Assembly (NCBI RefSeq): GCF_014647375.1
Contig: NZ_BMPB01000005.1
Coordinates: 248,001-312,000, forward strand
Direction: 5' to 3'
DNA length: 64,000 nucleotides
DNA from: Parabacteroides faecis
GTDB lineage: Bacteria > Bacteroidota > Bacteroidia > Bacteroidales > Tannerellaceae
In this document: piece by piece, positions 25,162-33,927 of the stretch
Layout: each line of letters opens with the position of its first letter
Numbering within the stretch: position 1 is the first letter of the stretch
Translations under genes and position numbers: made by a program
Notes under the pieces: generated by a model
Database searches by the model: none
What the model saw: the letters and a program-made list of their open reading frames with translations, nothing else
Told to the model about the DNA's origin: nothing

Positions 25162-28100
25162 ATGAAAATGTGTAAACAGCAAAAAGTCTCCCGTATCCTG
25201 ACCCTTTGCGGGGCTGCAGCGACCTCGTTGTTGCTTTGGGGATGCAGTGGGGCAGGTGCAACGAACGAATCGTTTGAGCGATCCGATTATTATACCCGTG
25301 GTGTCGGTCAGTATCCCGGTAACCCGAAGGAGGATTTTTCTCCCGAGTTGGCTCCGGACCATGCCAACTACCGGAATATAGCCCTTTTACGTTCGGCCTT
25401 CAACTCGTCTAGTCATGACTATAACCTGACGGCGCAGTTGGCAACAGATGGTATCGTGACCGATCGGCAACCACAGTATCTGATCCTTTCTTCTCCTTCA
25501 GGCGAAGCTCCGCGGCGTGAACGCGAATGGATGATCGATGAGGGGCCGTACTCACGGAACACCTTTGAAGGGGCCGATACGTATTTCCAGTTTGCATTGA
25601 AGAATTACAGCAAATCGGCAGATGAATTGAAGCTGACCGGTACGCTTATCTACGATGATAACCTGGCGAAAGAGGGGTATGAAATCATTTGTCAGGGTTC
25701 CAACGACGGACAGAACTGGACGGAAGTAGGTAAACTGAGTGGCAAAGGGTTGCCGGGCGATGCTGTACGTTATCGTGTGCCGGTCACCGACCCGAACAAA
25801 CAGACCGAACAGATCTCGATGCCCGTTCGTAAACTGAATGAAACTATTCCCTTCGATAAAGAGGCTGCTTATTCCAATTATCGTGTTTTGTTAAAGATGC
25901 CGGGTGCCCATAGTTGGGTATTTATGGCTGCCGATTTTTATAATAAAGGTGGTTTGGTGGAAATGAAACCATCCCAGTTCTTCAACAGCTCCTGGATGAG
26001 TGCTACGACAGGCGAAGAATGGCTGTATGTGGATCTGGGCAGCCGTTCTGAATTCGATAGGGTGATCCTGCACTGGATCAACAAAGCCGTAAAGGGGAAG
26101 GTGCAAATATCCGATGATGCCAATCTGTGGACGGATGTAGCCGACCTGCCGGGCGGAGAAAGCCTGATCGACGAGATAGCGCTTGGCGGTAAGAAGAATG
26201 CACGCTATGTACGCATCCTGATGCAGCAACCGGCTAACGACAGCCGTTATATCCTGAGCGAACTGGAAGTAATGGGTAAGGGAGGCTTAGTTCCCCAACC
26301 TGTTGCCGAACCAGCCGTATCGAAAGGGATGATCAATCTGTCAGGTGGAAACTGGCAACTGCAACGGGCTTCCGAGGTAGCTGCTGCCGGTGAAAAGATA
26401 TCCACTCCGGACTTCAAGCCGGAAAACTGGATTGTGGCGACTGTCCCGGGAACTGTCCTGAGCAGTTACAAGAATATCGGTGCTATTGCCGATCCGAATT
26501 ATGCCGACAACCAGCTGCAGATATCGGAATCGTTCTTCAACTCCGACTTCTGGTACCGTGACGAATTTGAAGTGCCGGAAAACTTTAAGCAGGAGCGTCT
26601 GTTCCTGAATTTCGACGGTATCAACTGGAAGGCGAACGTTTATGTGAACGGTCGGAAGATCGGTCGTATCGAAGGCGCTTTTATGCGTGGTAAGTTCGAT
26701 GTGACGGACGCTGTCGTTCCGGGTAAGAATGTGCTTGCCGTAGAGATCATCAAAAACGAACATATCGGTGCGATCAAGGAAAAGAATGCACAGAGCACAG
26801 ACTTCAACGGTGGTATCCTGGGGGCCGACAATCCTACTTTCCATGCGACGATCGGCTGGGACTGGATCCCGACGATGCGCGGACGTAATATCGGTATCTG
26901 GAACGATGTGTTCCTGACAACGACCGGAAAAGTTACGGTTGCCGATCCGCTCGTGACTTCCGTATTGCCGTTACCCGATACGACTTCTGCTACACTGACA
27001 GCTGAAGTGATCGTAAAGAATCATGACACCAATGCCGTAAAAGGTATGCTGGAAGGCAAGGTGGGCGATATCACTTTCCAACAGCCGGTAGAACTGGCCG
27101 CCGGAGAGGAAAAGGCGGTTGTCTTCGATGCGAAAGACTTTGCCCAGCTGAAGATGGAGAACCCGCGTTTGTGGTGGCCTAAAGGATATGGCGAACCGAA
27201 CCTGTATGATGCCAACTTCACTTTTAAGGTTGACGATAAGGTATCGGATACGAAAGACTTTAAAGTCGGTATCCGCCAGATGACTTTCAATGAAGATAAT
27301 CAGATCCTGAGCATGTTCATCAACGGCCGCCGTTTCATTGGTCGCGGAGGGAACTGGGGATTCAGTGAATCCAACCTGAACTACCGTGCCCGCGAATACG
27401 ATATTGCCGTGGCTTACCATGCCGATATGAACTTTACGATCATGCGTAACTGGGTCGGTATGATCGGCGATGAGGAACTGTATGATGCTTGCGACCGTCA
27501 CGGTATCATGATCTGGCAAGACTTCTGGCTGGCGAATCCGGCTGACGGACCTGATCCTTATTATCCGGAAATGTTTATCGCCAATGCCGAGGATTATGTA
27601 AAACGTATCCGAAGCCACGCTTCCATCGGTATCTATTGCGGACGTAACGAAGGTTTCCCGCCCGAACAGATCGACAAGGCTTTACGCCGGATCATTAAGG
27701 AAGATCATGCGGATATCCATTATATCTCCAGTTCTGCCGACGATGTGGTGAGCGGTCACGGCCCATACCGTATGCTTCCGGCTAAAGAATATTTCACTTT
27801 GAAGACCGGAAACGACAAGTTCCATAGCGAACGCGGTATGCCGAATGTGTTGACATACGAAAGTATGCTACGTACTTTCTCTCCGGAAGGACTGTGGCCA
27901 CAGGATAATCAGTGGGGTATGCACGATTATACCCGTGAGGGAGCACAGGGTGCCACTTCTTTCAATGAAATCATTGCGAAAGGATACGGCGAACCTCAGA
28001 GTGCCAAGGAATTCTCCGAACTGGCGCAGTGGGTGAACTATGATGGCCACCGTAGCTTGTTCGAATCCAGAAGCCTGAACCGTAAAGGTTTGCTGATGTG

Positions 28101-28788
28101 GATGAGCCACTCTTGCTGGCCTTCTATGGTATGGCAGACGTACGATTATTATTTTGAACCGACAGCTGCTTACTTTGCCATCAAGAAGGCGTCCGAACCG
28201 CTGCATATCCAGTGGAATCCGGCAACCGATGAGGTGGAAGTGGTAAATTACAGTGCCGGTACGCGTAAGGGACTGACAGCAAAAGTGCAGGTCTTGAACA
28301 TGGATGCATCTGTAGCTTGGGAAAAAGAGGTAACGATCGACAGCAATGAAGATACGACGAATAAATGTATCAAGCTGGAATTTCCCTCCAACTTGTCGAA
28401 GGTCCACTTTATCAAGATGACTTTGGCGGAGAACGGTAAGGTTGTTTCTGATAACTTCTATCACAGAAGCCTGGAAGAAAACAACTATCAGGATCTGCGT
28501 ACGCTTCCGAAAGTAGCGCTCCAGTCGAATATCTCTACAAACAAAGGGGCTGACGGAACATGGAATGGTAAGGTCGTTATTGAAAACACGACTTCCACTC
28601 CGGCATTGATGATCCGTGTCAATGTGGTTGGCGAGAAGGATGGCGAACAATTCCTGCCGATGTTCTATTCTGATAATTATTTCGCATTGCTTCCGGGAGA
28701 AAAGAAAGAGGTTAGCTTCCATTGGAAGGATGAAGATACCCGTGGTAATGCGCCGAAGGTAATTGTTTCGGGATATAATGTAGATTGA
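25162..28788 (+). CDS. GH2-family exo-glycosidase lipoprotein (beta-mannosidase / exo-glucosaminidase-like)
   Basis: The 1208-residue protein has a lipoprotein signal (LLLWGC, Cys about residue 28), two discoidin/F5-8C-like carbohydrate-binding regions (residues about 70-375), then the GH2 jelly roll, Ig-like domain and TIM barrel. The acid/base is Glu830 in CGRNEG and the nucleophile Glu890 in HSERG. The spacing and the CGRNE motif resemble the beta-mannosidase and exo-glucosaminidase branch rather than beta-galactosidases. It is probably exposed on the cell surface or in the periplasm for trimming host or dietary glycans. No Sus genes adjoin it. Confidence 0.9.
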   Translation: MKMCKQQKVSRILTLCGAAATSLLLWGCSGAGATNESFERSDYYTRGVGQYPGNPKEDFSPELAPDHANYRNIALLRSAFNSSSHDYNLTAQLATDGIVTDRQPQYLILSSPSGEAPRREREWMIDEGPYSRNTFEGADTYFQFALKNYSKSADELKLTGTLIYDDNLAKEGYEIICQGSNDGQNWTEVGKLSGKGLPGDAVRYRVPVTDPNKQTEQISMPVRKLNETIPFDKEAAYSNYRVLLKMPGAHSWVFMAADFYNKGGLVEMKPSQFFNSSWMSATTGEEWLYVDLGSRSEFDRVILHWINKAVKGKVQISDDANLWTDVADLPGGESLIDEIALGGKKNARYVRILMQQPANDSRYILSELEVMGKGGLVPQPVAEPAVSKGMINLSGGNWQLQRASEVAAAGEKISTPDFKPENWIVATVPGTVLSSYKNIGAIADPNYADNQLQISESFFNSDFWYRDEFEVPENFKQERLFLNFDGINWKANVYVNGRKIGRIEGAFMRGKFDVTDAVVPGKNVLAVEIIKNEHIGAIKEKNAQSTDFNGGILGADNPTFHATIGWDWIPTMRGRNIGIWNDVFLTTTGKVTVADPLVTSVLPLPDTTSATLTAEVIVKNHDTNAVKGMLEGKVGDITFQQPVELAAGEEKAVVFDAKDFAQLKMENPRLWWPKGYGEPNLYDANFTFKVDDKVSDTKDFKVGIRQMTFNEDNQILSMFINGRRFIGRGGNWGFSESNLNYRAREYDIAVAYHADMNFTIMRNWVGMIGDEELYDACDRHGIMIWQDFWLANPADGPDPYYPEMFIANAEDYVKRIRSHASIGIYCGRNEGFPPEQIDKALRRIIKEDHADIHYISSSADDVVSGHGPYRMLPAKEYFTLKTGNDKFHSERGMPNVLTYESMLRTFSPEGLWPQDNQWGMHDYTREGAQGATSFNEIIAKGYGEPQSAKEFSELAQWVNYDGHRSLFESRSLNRKGLLMWMSHSCWPSMVWQTYDYYFEPTAAYFAIKKASEPLHIQWNPATDEVEVVNYSAGTRKGLTAKVQVLNMDASVAWEKEVTIDSNEDTTNKCIKLEFPSNLSKVHFIKMTLAENGKVVSDNFYHRSLEENNYQDLRTLPKVALQSNISTNKGADGTWNGKVVIENTTSTPALMIRVNVVGEKDGEQFLPMFYSDNYFALLPGEKKEVSFHWKDEDTRGNAPKVIVSGYNVD

Positions 28789-28893
28789 TACAGTGTAAAT
28801 CGGATAAAAAGTATTCATCCTTTCACCTGTAAAGGCTAATTTGTTTTTATACAAATTATTGTATGTCGTTATAGCAGGTGAATGATATAATAG

Positions 28894-28930
28894 AAAAGGT
28901 GAACGGTTCATAGTAACTGTTCACCTTTTT
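28894..28930 (+). terminator. Terminator of the GH2 gene
   Basis: AAAAGGTGAAC (28894-28904) pairs perfectly with GTTCACCTTTT (28919-28929), followed by a T-run. The A-run on the left means it could work in both directions. Confidence 0.85.
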
Positions 28931-28979
28931 ATATGTCAGACCCTGTGGCGGGGAATGTTTGATCCTAGGCTGAAGCCTT

Positions 28980-29073
28980 TGCCACTGTAGTGGCAAAGTT
29001 GTGCCATACCTGTGGCATTGCCGTGCCATTGTAGTGGCACTCTTGTGGCATAGGCATGGCACTACCTGTCACA
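28980..29073. repeat. Cluster of tandem small hairpins (TGCCAC/GTGGCA family)
   Basis: The segment is a chain of short inverted repeats: TGCCACTGTAGTGGCA (28980-28995), then TGTGCCA/TGTGGCA, TGCCATTGTAGTGGCA, and TGTGGCA/TGGCAC. It also shows a larger period of about 43-44 bp (CACTGTAGTGGCA near 28983 matches CATTGTAGTGGCA near 29026). It lies between two convergent genes. Confidence 0.75.
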
Positions 29074-29091
29074 AGGTAGTCGTCGGTTGTT

Positions 29092-30654
29092 TTATCTGCC
29101 GTATAAATGTTTGGCAGAAGGTACAAATATGACATTGAGTTCCGGGTCCGGCATGTCCGGATCTAATGGGAACATAGGGCGGATGATATTCTTGTACGGA
29201 ATGTTTTGGAAGTCCTGATCGACTCCTCCGCGGGTCAGTGCCATCACCCAGTCTGCCTTCATATTGTACCATTGATTTACCAGGTAGCCTTGCTTAACCA
29301 TTACGATATCCATTTCACGAGGGTCTATTCCCGTTCCTTCCAGGTTGGGCGTGGGGGAAGAAGTTCCTACAACGATATAGATACTTCCTGTTTTAATAAT
29401 GGCTATGTTACTACGTCTTCTATATTGGGAATTGTCGGATGTCTGGTCCTGGACGGGACTAACATACATGACTGTGCCTGATAACCAAACGGGAGGTTCA
29501 TAAGAGTTGTCTGTCATGGCACCGACATAACCTTCTGCATGACCACCCACACCGGCTTTTCGTGCAGCTTCGACCATCTCGTCTCCCGGGATGGAGCAGT
29601 AAAGTAGTTTTTTACCGTCTGCCGACTGAAGTTCCGGACGTTTCAAGACCCGGGCCAGTGTCCATGTCACTTCACCCGATCCGCCACCACCGGGATTATC
29701 CCCCATATCGCTGATAAAGAATGGTTTCTTGTTACTGGCAATAGCTAGGTCAAGACATTTTTCGAGCGGATATCCGGGTGCTTCCAAAGTAAACTGGCGG
29801 CGAACATCCCAGAATTTTTGGGCAAGTTTCTTTGCGCCCGCTTCCACTTGTGCTTTATCATCGCCGTAAACCATTACTACCCCCTGATTGCGCCGGTCGT
29901 CTCCCCAAACATAACCGATCCAGATACCGGCATCTATCACGCCTGGCATCGCTTCTACTTCGGGAACCATGGCATAGAGCGATTTAGCGGGTTCGGCACG
30001 CGTACTCGACCATTCCCCGGAAAGCAATACCGGGACGGCTACCCATGCCTTATATGCCGGACGTCCTTTGCCGGAAGCGAGGCGGTCGAGCAGGTTGACC
30101 ACGCCGCGGCGATGTGATTCACGGGAATCGTCGTGAGGTGCTTTGCGGTATGTTGTGATCAGGTCGGAGTTGAGGGCTACAAGCCAGGATGCATTGCCGT
30201 GAAGGTCCATCGTTGTTGTAATGAGGACATCGTTTCCGATAAGGCTGCGGACTTTTTCCATAAATTCGCCTTCTGGATCGGCTACTCCTTCCACGCTACA
30301 GGCTCCGTGATTGTAAAACCAAAAAGCATCGTAGGGCATGTTAGCTTTTATTATTTCAAGAGCTTCGTTGACAAAGGCGTCGTACGATTCGCGTGTAACA
30401 GGTCCACGGCCACCGCCCCGACCCATTAAGGAAGGGAGCCATGTAGCGGTTTGTCCCATGGCGGAGTCCGGACTCAGATAATCCGGTAAGGTAAGCGGTC
30501 TCCCGACTATCGGTTGCCTGTTGGGCATAAATACACTGTTCTCGATCTGTATACCGGCGATACCGATACGTGGTTTTTTCTGCTGTGCCGCGACATCATC
30601 GGCAAATGACAGGGCTAATAGACAAAGACTCAGGAATAAGAAAATTTTCTTCAT
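29092..30654 (-). CDS. Secreted M81-family (MlrC/microcystinase-C-like) metallopeptidase
   Basis: The 520-residue protein has a signal peptide (cleaved near VAAQ, residue 24) and the M81 domains. Characteristic segments are FWFYNHGACSVEGVADPEGE, TTMDLHGN, and DMGDNPGGGGSGEVTW. MlrC of Sphingomonas hydrolyses linear microcystin peptides; most relatives have unknown substrates. The protein probably acts in the periplasm. It is the only gene of its transcript and converges with the GH2 gene. Confidence 0.88.
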   Translation of the reverse strand: MKKIFLFLSLCLLALSFADDVAAQQKKPRIGIAGIQIENSVFMPNRQPIVGRPLTLPDYLSPDSAMGQTATWLPSLMGRGGGRGPVTRESYDAFVNEALEIIKANMPYDAFWFYNHGACSVEGVADPEGEFMEKVRSLIGNDVLITTTMDLHGNASWLVALNSDLITTYRKAPHDDSRESHRRGVVNLLDRLASGKGRPAYKAWVAVPVLLSGEWSSTRAEPAKSLYAMVPEVEAMPGVIDAGIWIGYVWGDDRRNQGVVMVYGDDKAQVEAGAKKLAQKFWDVRRQFTLEAPGYPLEKCLDLAIASNKKPFFISDMGDNPGGGGSGEVTWTLARVLKRPELQSADGKKLLYCSIPGDEMVEAARKAGVGGHAEGYVGAMTDNSYEPPVWLSGTVMYVSPVQDQTSDNSQYRRRSNIAIIKTGSIYIVVGTSSPTPNLEGTGIDPREMDIVMVKQGYLVNQWYNMKADWVMALTRGGVDQDFQNIPYKNIIRPMFPLDPDMPDPELNVIFVPSAKHLYGR

Positions 30655-30804
30655 GGTTCGTTTAAATTTAATAGTATGACATAATATAAAATGCGGGAGA
30701 AATGCTTTTGTACAAAAACAAGGCTAAACATACTAAAAATATCTGAGAAACTATTTAAAGTGAAGGGAAATTGTGACTAATATCCTGACCCACTGTTTTA
30801 TGTG

Positions 30805-31500
30805 TCAGGATACCGTGATCATTAGTCCGATGCCTTTTACAGTCTTGATACTGACCGCATCGTCCTGTGATAATAGTTTGCGGAGCTTCGTTACAAAGAC
30901 ATCCAGGCTGCGGGAGGCAAAATAGTCATCTTCCGTATTCCAGAATTTATCGAGGATGATTTCCCGGCGGACAACCTCTTCCGGTTTGCGGAATAATAAC
31001 TCTAATATGCCTGTTTCCCGTGGAGTCAGCAGTTGCTGGCTGCCGGAGCTATGACGTAGAGTGGCTTGTTCAGGCTCCAGTGTATATTCACCTACGGTCA
31101 ATGTTCGTGTTTTGTCCTTTTCCGTAGTTCCCTGTTTCATGCGCAGCAAAGCCCGGACATGTGCGTCCAGTTCTTCCGGCAGGAAAGGCTTCTTAACATA
31201 GTTGTTCACCCCCAGTTCATATCCTTTTACCACATCTTTCGGAGAAACACGGGCTGAAGAGAAAAGGATCGGAATCTCTTCGTCTGTCTCCCGGATGCGG
31301 CGTACCATCTCATAGCCATCCATGACGGGCATTTCGATGTCGGCTACGATAATGTCCGGTTTCATCTGCCGGTATGTTTCCAGACCTTCTTTCCCATTAG
31401 GAGCGATGGTCACTTCATAACCGCCGATCATGTCTTCCAGTCCGCCCTGAATGATATAACTCAGGTTGGCGTCGTCTTCTACTAATAATAATCTGATCAT
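30805..31500 (-). CDS. OmpR-family response regulator (two-component system 1)
   Basis: The 231-residue protein has a receiver domain with phospho-acceptor Asp54 (IIVADIEMPVMDG) and conserved Lys in YVKKPF, and a C-terminal winged helix (LTPRETGILELLF ... DVFVTKLRKLL). It overlaps the kinase gene by 4 bases. It is closely similar to the regulator at 41426-42136. Three TAAC boxes at 32768-32793 are its likely binding site. Confidence 0.93.
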   Translation of the reverse strand: MIRLLLVEDDANLSYIIQGGLEDMIGGYEVTIAPNGKEGLETYRQMKPDIIVADIEMPVMDGYEMVRRIRETDEEIPILFSSARVSPKDVVKGYELGVNNYVKKPFLPEELDAHVRALLRMKQGTTEKDKTRTLTVGEYTLEPEQATLRHSSGSQQLLTPRETGILELLFRKPEEVVRREIILDKFWNTEDDYFASRSLDVFVTKLRKLLSQDDAVSIKTVKGIGLMITVS

Positions 31501-32702
31501 ACTGTTGTCTCTTCTGTGGATATTGGTAATGAGAGAATGAACTCGCTGTATTTCCCTTCCTGGCTTTCGACGCTGACATAACCACCGTGCGAACGGGTGA
31601 CGTTCATTACATAATTCAGTCCCAGGCCAAAGCCTGTGATACCGTCTGCCGTATTGTTCCGGTTGATCGAAGCCCGTTCAAACTTGTCGAATATATGATT
31701 CTGTGCGGAAAGTGAAATGCCGATTCCGTTATCTTTTACCTTGATTTGTGTGAATTGGTTATACAGGCAGGAGGTGATCTGTATATCGACCGAGTCCCCG
31801 GAATATTTGATCGCGTTATCTATCAGGTTGCTGACAGCCTCTTTCAGATATTCTTCATCTGCAAATATATCTTCTGCTTCTATATTTAACCGGAAGGTGA
31901 CGGGTTTATTCGTCTTGGCTGTGAATAACTGTGTCAGTTCTTCCAGCATCGGGCGGATAGGGATATGGCTTTTTTCGAGTAACAATTGTCCATGTTCCAG
32001 TTTGGAGATTGTCAGTACTTTGTTGGTCAGGGCCAGCAGGTGCTGCGCTTCTTCTTCCAGTATATCGAAGTATTTTTCTTTCTTTTCCGGTTTCATATCG
32101 AGCTTTCCGCTTCGGAGGATACGGGCACCCATCAGGATTGAACTGAGAGGTGTCTTCATATCATGGATCATTGCATAGGAAAAGTCTTCCCGCATGTGTG
32201 CTATCTCGTCCTGCTGTTTGATGATATTGATTTGCTTCCGGATGCAAAGCAGCAGTATAGCCAATGCAATGGTTGTGCCGAAGAAAAAGTAAAGCAGCTT
32301 GCCGACCGAACCTGCCCGCGGATTGAGGATATGTGCCTGTACTCCCTGTGTGTCGCTGATCGGATAAGTAAAAGTCCGTTGTTCGTTGAACAGGCGTTCG
32401 TAATCGGAGAAATACCGGATATCTTTCCGTAGCACTGTATTGGTAGCATTCAGGGGAACCGTGTCCATACGAAAGATCAGTTTATCGAGATGCCGTTTGT
32501 CGAGTTCTTCCCGGAAGAGAGTGGGAAGAGCCTTTGTCCTGTCCGCTTCATATTGTTCGGTTGTATGGCAGAAAGATTCGTGTATCTGTCGTATCAGTCG
32601 TTCTTTAGTCAGTGAATAACTGCGTCCTATCCATTGTCCCATCAGGAAGAGGACGATGAAAGTAGTGATTCCAGTCAATATAATGTAGAATGATTTTGTC
32701 AT
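31497..32702 (-). CDS. Membrane sensor histidine kinase (two-component system 1)
   Basis: The 401-residue protein has a membrane helix at residues 7-25, a periplasmic sensor loop of about 105 residues, a second helix (about 134-153), then a HisKA domain with His180 in MIHDMKTPLSS and a HATPase domain (SNLIDNAIKYS, DNGIGIS, GFGLGLNYV). The sensor loop has no domain I recognise. A -7 box (TATCTTTG, minus strand, 32722-32729) lies just upstream of the start. Confidence 0.93.
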   Translation of the reverse strand: MTKSFYIILTGITTFIVLFLMGQWIGRSYSLTKERLIRQIHESFCHTTEQYEADRTKALPTLFREELDKRHLDKLIFRMDTVPLNATNTVLRKDIRYFSDYERLFNEQRTFTYPISDTQGVQAHILNPRAGSVGKLLYFFFGTTIALAILLLCIRKQINIIKQQDEIAHMREDFSYAMIHDMKTPLSSILMGARILRSGKLDMKPEKKEKYFDILEEEAQHLLALTNKVLTISKLEHGQLLLEKSHIPIRPMLEELTQLFTAKTNKPVTFRLNIEAEDIFADEEYLKEAVSNLIDNAIKYSGDSVDIQITSCLYNQFTQIKVKDNGIGISLSAQNHIFDKFERASINRNNTADGITGFGLGLNYVMNVTRSHGGYVSVESQEGKYSEFILSLPISTEETTV

Positions 32703-32767
32703 AATACTTTGCTTTCACTGCCAAAGATAGCTATTTCCGTTATTCTGTTGTCTTTCGTATTCTATCT

Positions 32768-32823
32768 TAACGTAAAGATAACGTTGGGATAACCTTCTGT
32801 CTCTTTCTTCCCCCGTATCTTTG
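32768..32823 (+). promoter_or_regulatory. Triple TAAC operator plus -7 box, divergent promoter of system 1
   Basis: TAAC occurs at 32768, 32779 and 32790, an exact 11-bp period on one face of the helix. The last box ends 22 bases before TATCTTTG (32816-32823). There is no TTTG at the -33 position; the third box sits there instead, the layout of an activator-dependent promoter. The same design occurs at 43512-43567. Confidence 0.7.
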
Positions 32824-32860
32824 CGATGTAGAAATGAAACAAACTTAATAACGGAACGAT

Positions 32861-33460
32861 ATGGAAACAAAAGAAAAGAATGTAGAAGAATATACTCATC
32901 CGCAGGGAGTAGAGGTTAAGGTAAGTGCTGCCCGGGTTAATCTAACTATGCTGGGTTTTATAGTTGTTTTTGTTGCTGCCGGAGTCATGTTGTTTAACTA
33001 TGTTTGGGGAGAAGCGTCGAGTTATAGTGCCGGATATGAATTGGGAAGTATTGTCAGGCTTCGGGCTCTTAGCATCAAAGGGGCGATTATTATGTTTCTT
33101 TGTTGTTTGGTTTATACTCTGATTCAATATGGTTTGTTATATTGGTTTTCGGGAAAAGACCGGCAGGCGTTACGATGGAATACGGACTGGAAGTCGTGGG
33201 GATTTTTATTGAAGAAACCATTGCTTCTGAAATACTATCGTGTAGCATTGCTATCTCCGTTTATTTTGTTAGGGGTATTTCCAATGATACATGGTTTTTC
33301 GACAGGTAACAGCGCTGTTTATTTTACCGGTATCTTCTGTGTTGTCGCCAGTGCTGCCGATTGTTATTATTTCTGGAAACTTCGTTCTTTCGACAGTGAC
33401 GATAAAATAGTAGATGGCGATGAGTCGCTGAGTGCGACAATTATAAAGGGTACTTATTGA
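32861..33460 (+). CDS. DUF3267-like membrane protein lacking the HExxH zinc motif
   Basis: The 199-residue protein has about four membrane segments. Its second half follows the DUF3267 putative-zincin pattern: PLLLKYYRVALLSPFILLGVFPMI, then a GN-containing loop and ADCYYFWKLRSF. Where family members have HExxH, this one reads TLIQYG, so peptidase activity is unlikely. The promoter carries the triple TAAC operator of the divergent two-component system, so it is a predicted direct target. The family assignment is from pattern memory and is moderately sure. Confidence 0.65.
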   Translation: METKEKNVEEYTHPQGVEVKVSAARVNLTMLGFIVVFVAAGVMLFNYVWGEASSYSAGYELGSIVRLRALSIKGAIIMFLCCLVYTLIQYGLLYWFSGKDRQALRWNTDWKSWGFLLKKPLLLKYYRVALLSPFILLGVFPMIHGFSTGNSAVYFTGIFCVVASAADCYYFWKLRSFDSDDKIVDGDESLSATIIKGTY

Positions 33461-33515
33461 TAACATAAGCAAGTTTCAGACCAAAATCAGATAGACACAC
33501 GAGTTTTTTTATGGA

Positions 33516-33550
33516 GAGGGTATATCAAAAGTCAGATATGCCCTCTTTGT
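33516..33550 (+). terminator. Stem-loop terminator of the DUF3267-like gene
   Basis: GAGGGTATATC (33516-33526) pairs over 11 positions with GATATGCCCTC (33535-33545), followed by TTTGT. The T-run is short. Confidence 0.65.
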
Positions 33551-33927
33551 ATTGTTATTGTGTAATATACATATATGATACAGGGGTGAGTTATTGTTGA
33601 TTATTAAGAATAGCATATCGATGTAATATGTGAATTGATCAGGAAAAACCAATAATGAATTAGGTAAAAATGTATTTTATAATAGAATGATATAATATGT
33701 AAAAATTAGTTTAGATGATTTGCTTTGTTTGTATTAATTTATAGGTGATAATTTGGATAACAACTTAAAAATATGATAAAAACAACAGGTAAATATCTGA
33801 TAAATATTAAAAAATAGTTATATTTGCATCGAGGGATGTAGTAAAAGGAGATTTTGAGAAAGTGTATTTTGTTTTAATGTGAGTTTATTTTATTTATTAT
33901 TAACCTTATTAACGTAGCTAGTATTAA
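33551..33927. other. AT-rich leader upstream of the SusC gene with a -7 box
   Basis: No gene is seen. TATATTTG at 33819-33826 matches TAnnTTTG and would give an mRNA leader of about 95 bases before the SusC ATG at 33928. No long inverted repeat that would indicate an invertible promoter was found by eye. Confidence 0.5.

Noticed and set aside
28856-29062. 68-residue minus-strand frame over the hairpin cluster
   Set aside because: Its codons are produced by the inverted repeats; no family resemblance.
33551-33927. Invertible promoter upstream of SusC
   Set aside because: No inverted repeats of useful length were found by eye around the -7 box, and no recombinase gene is nearby.
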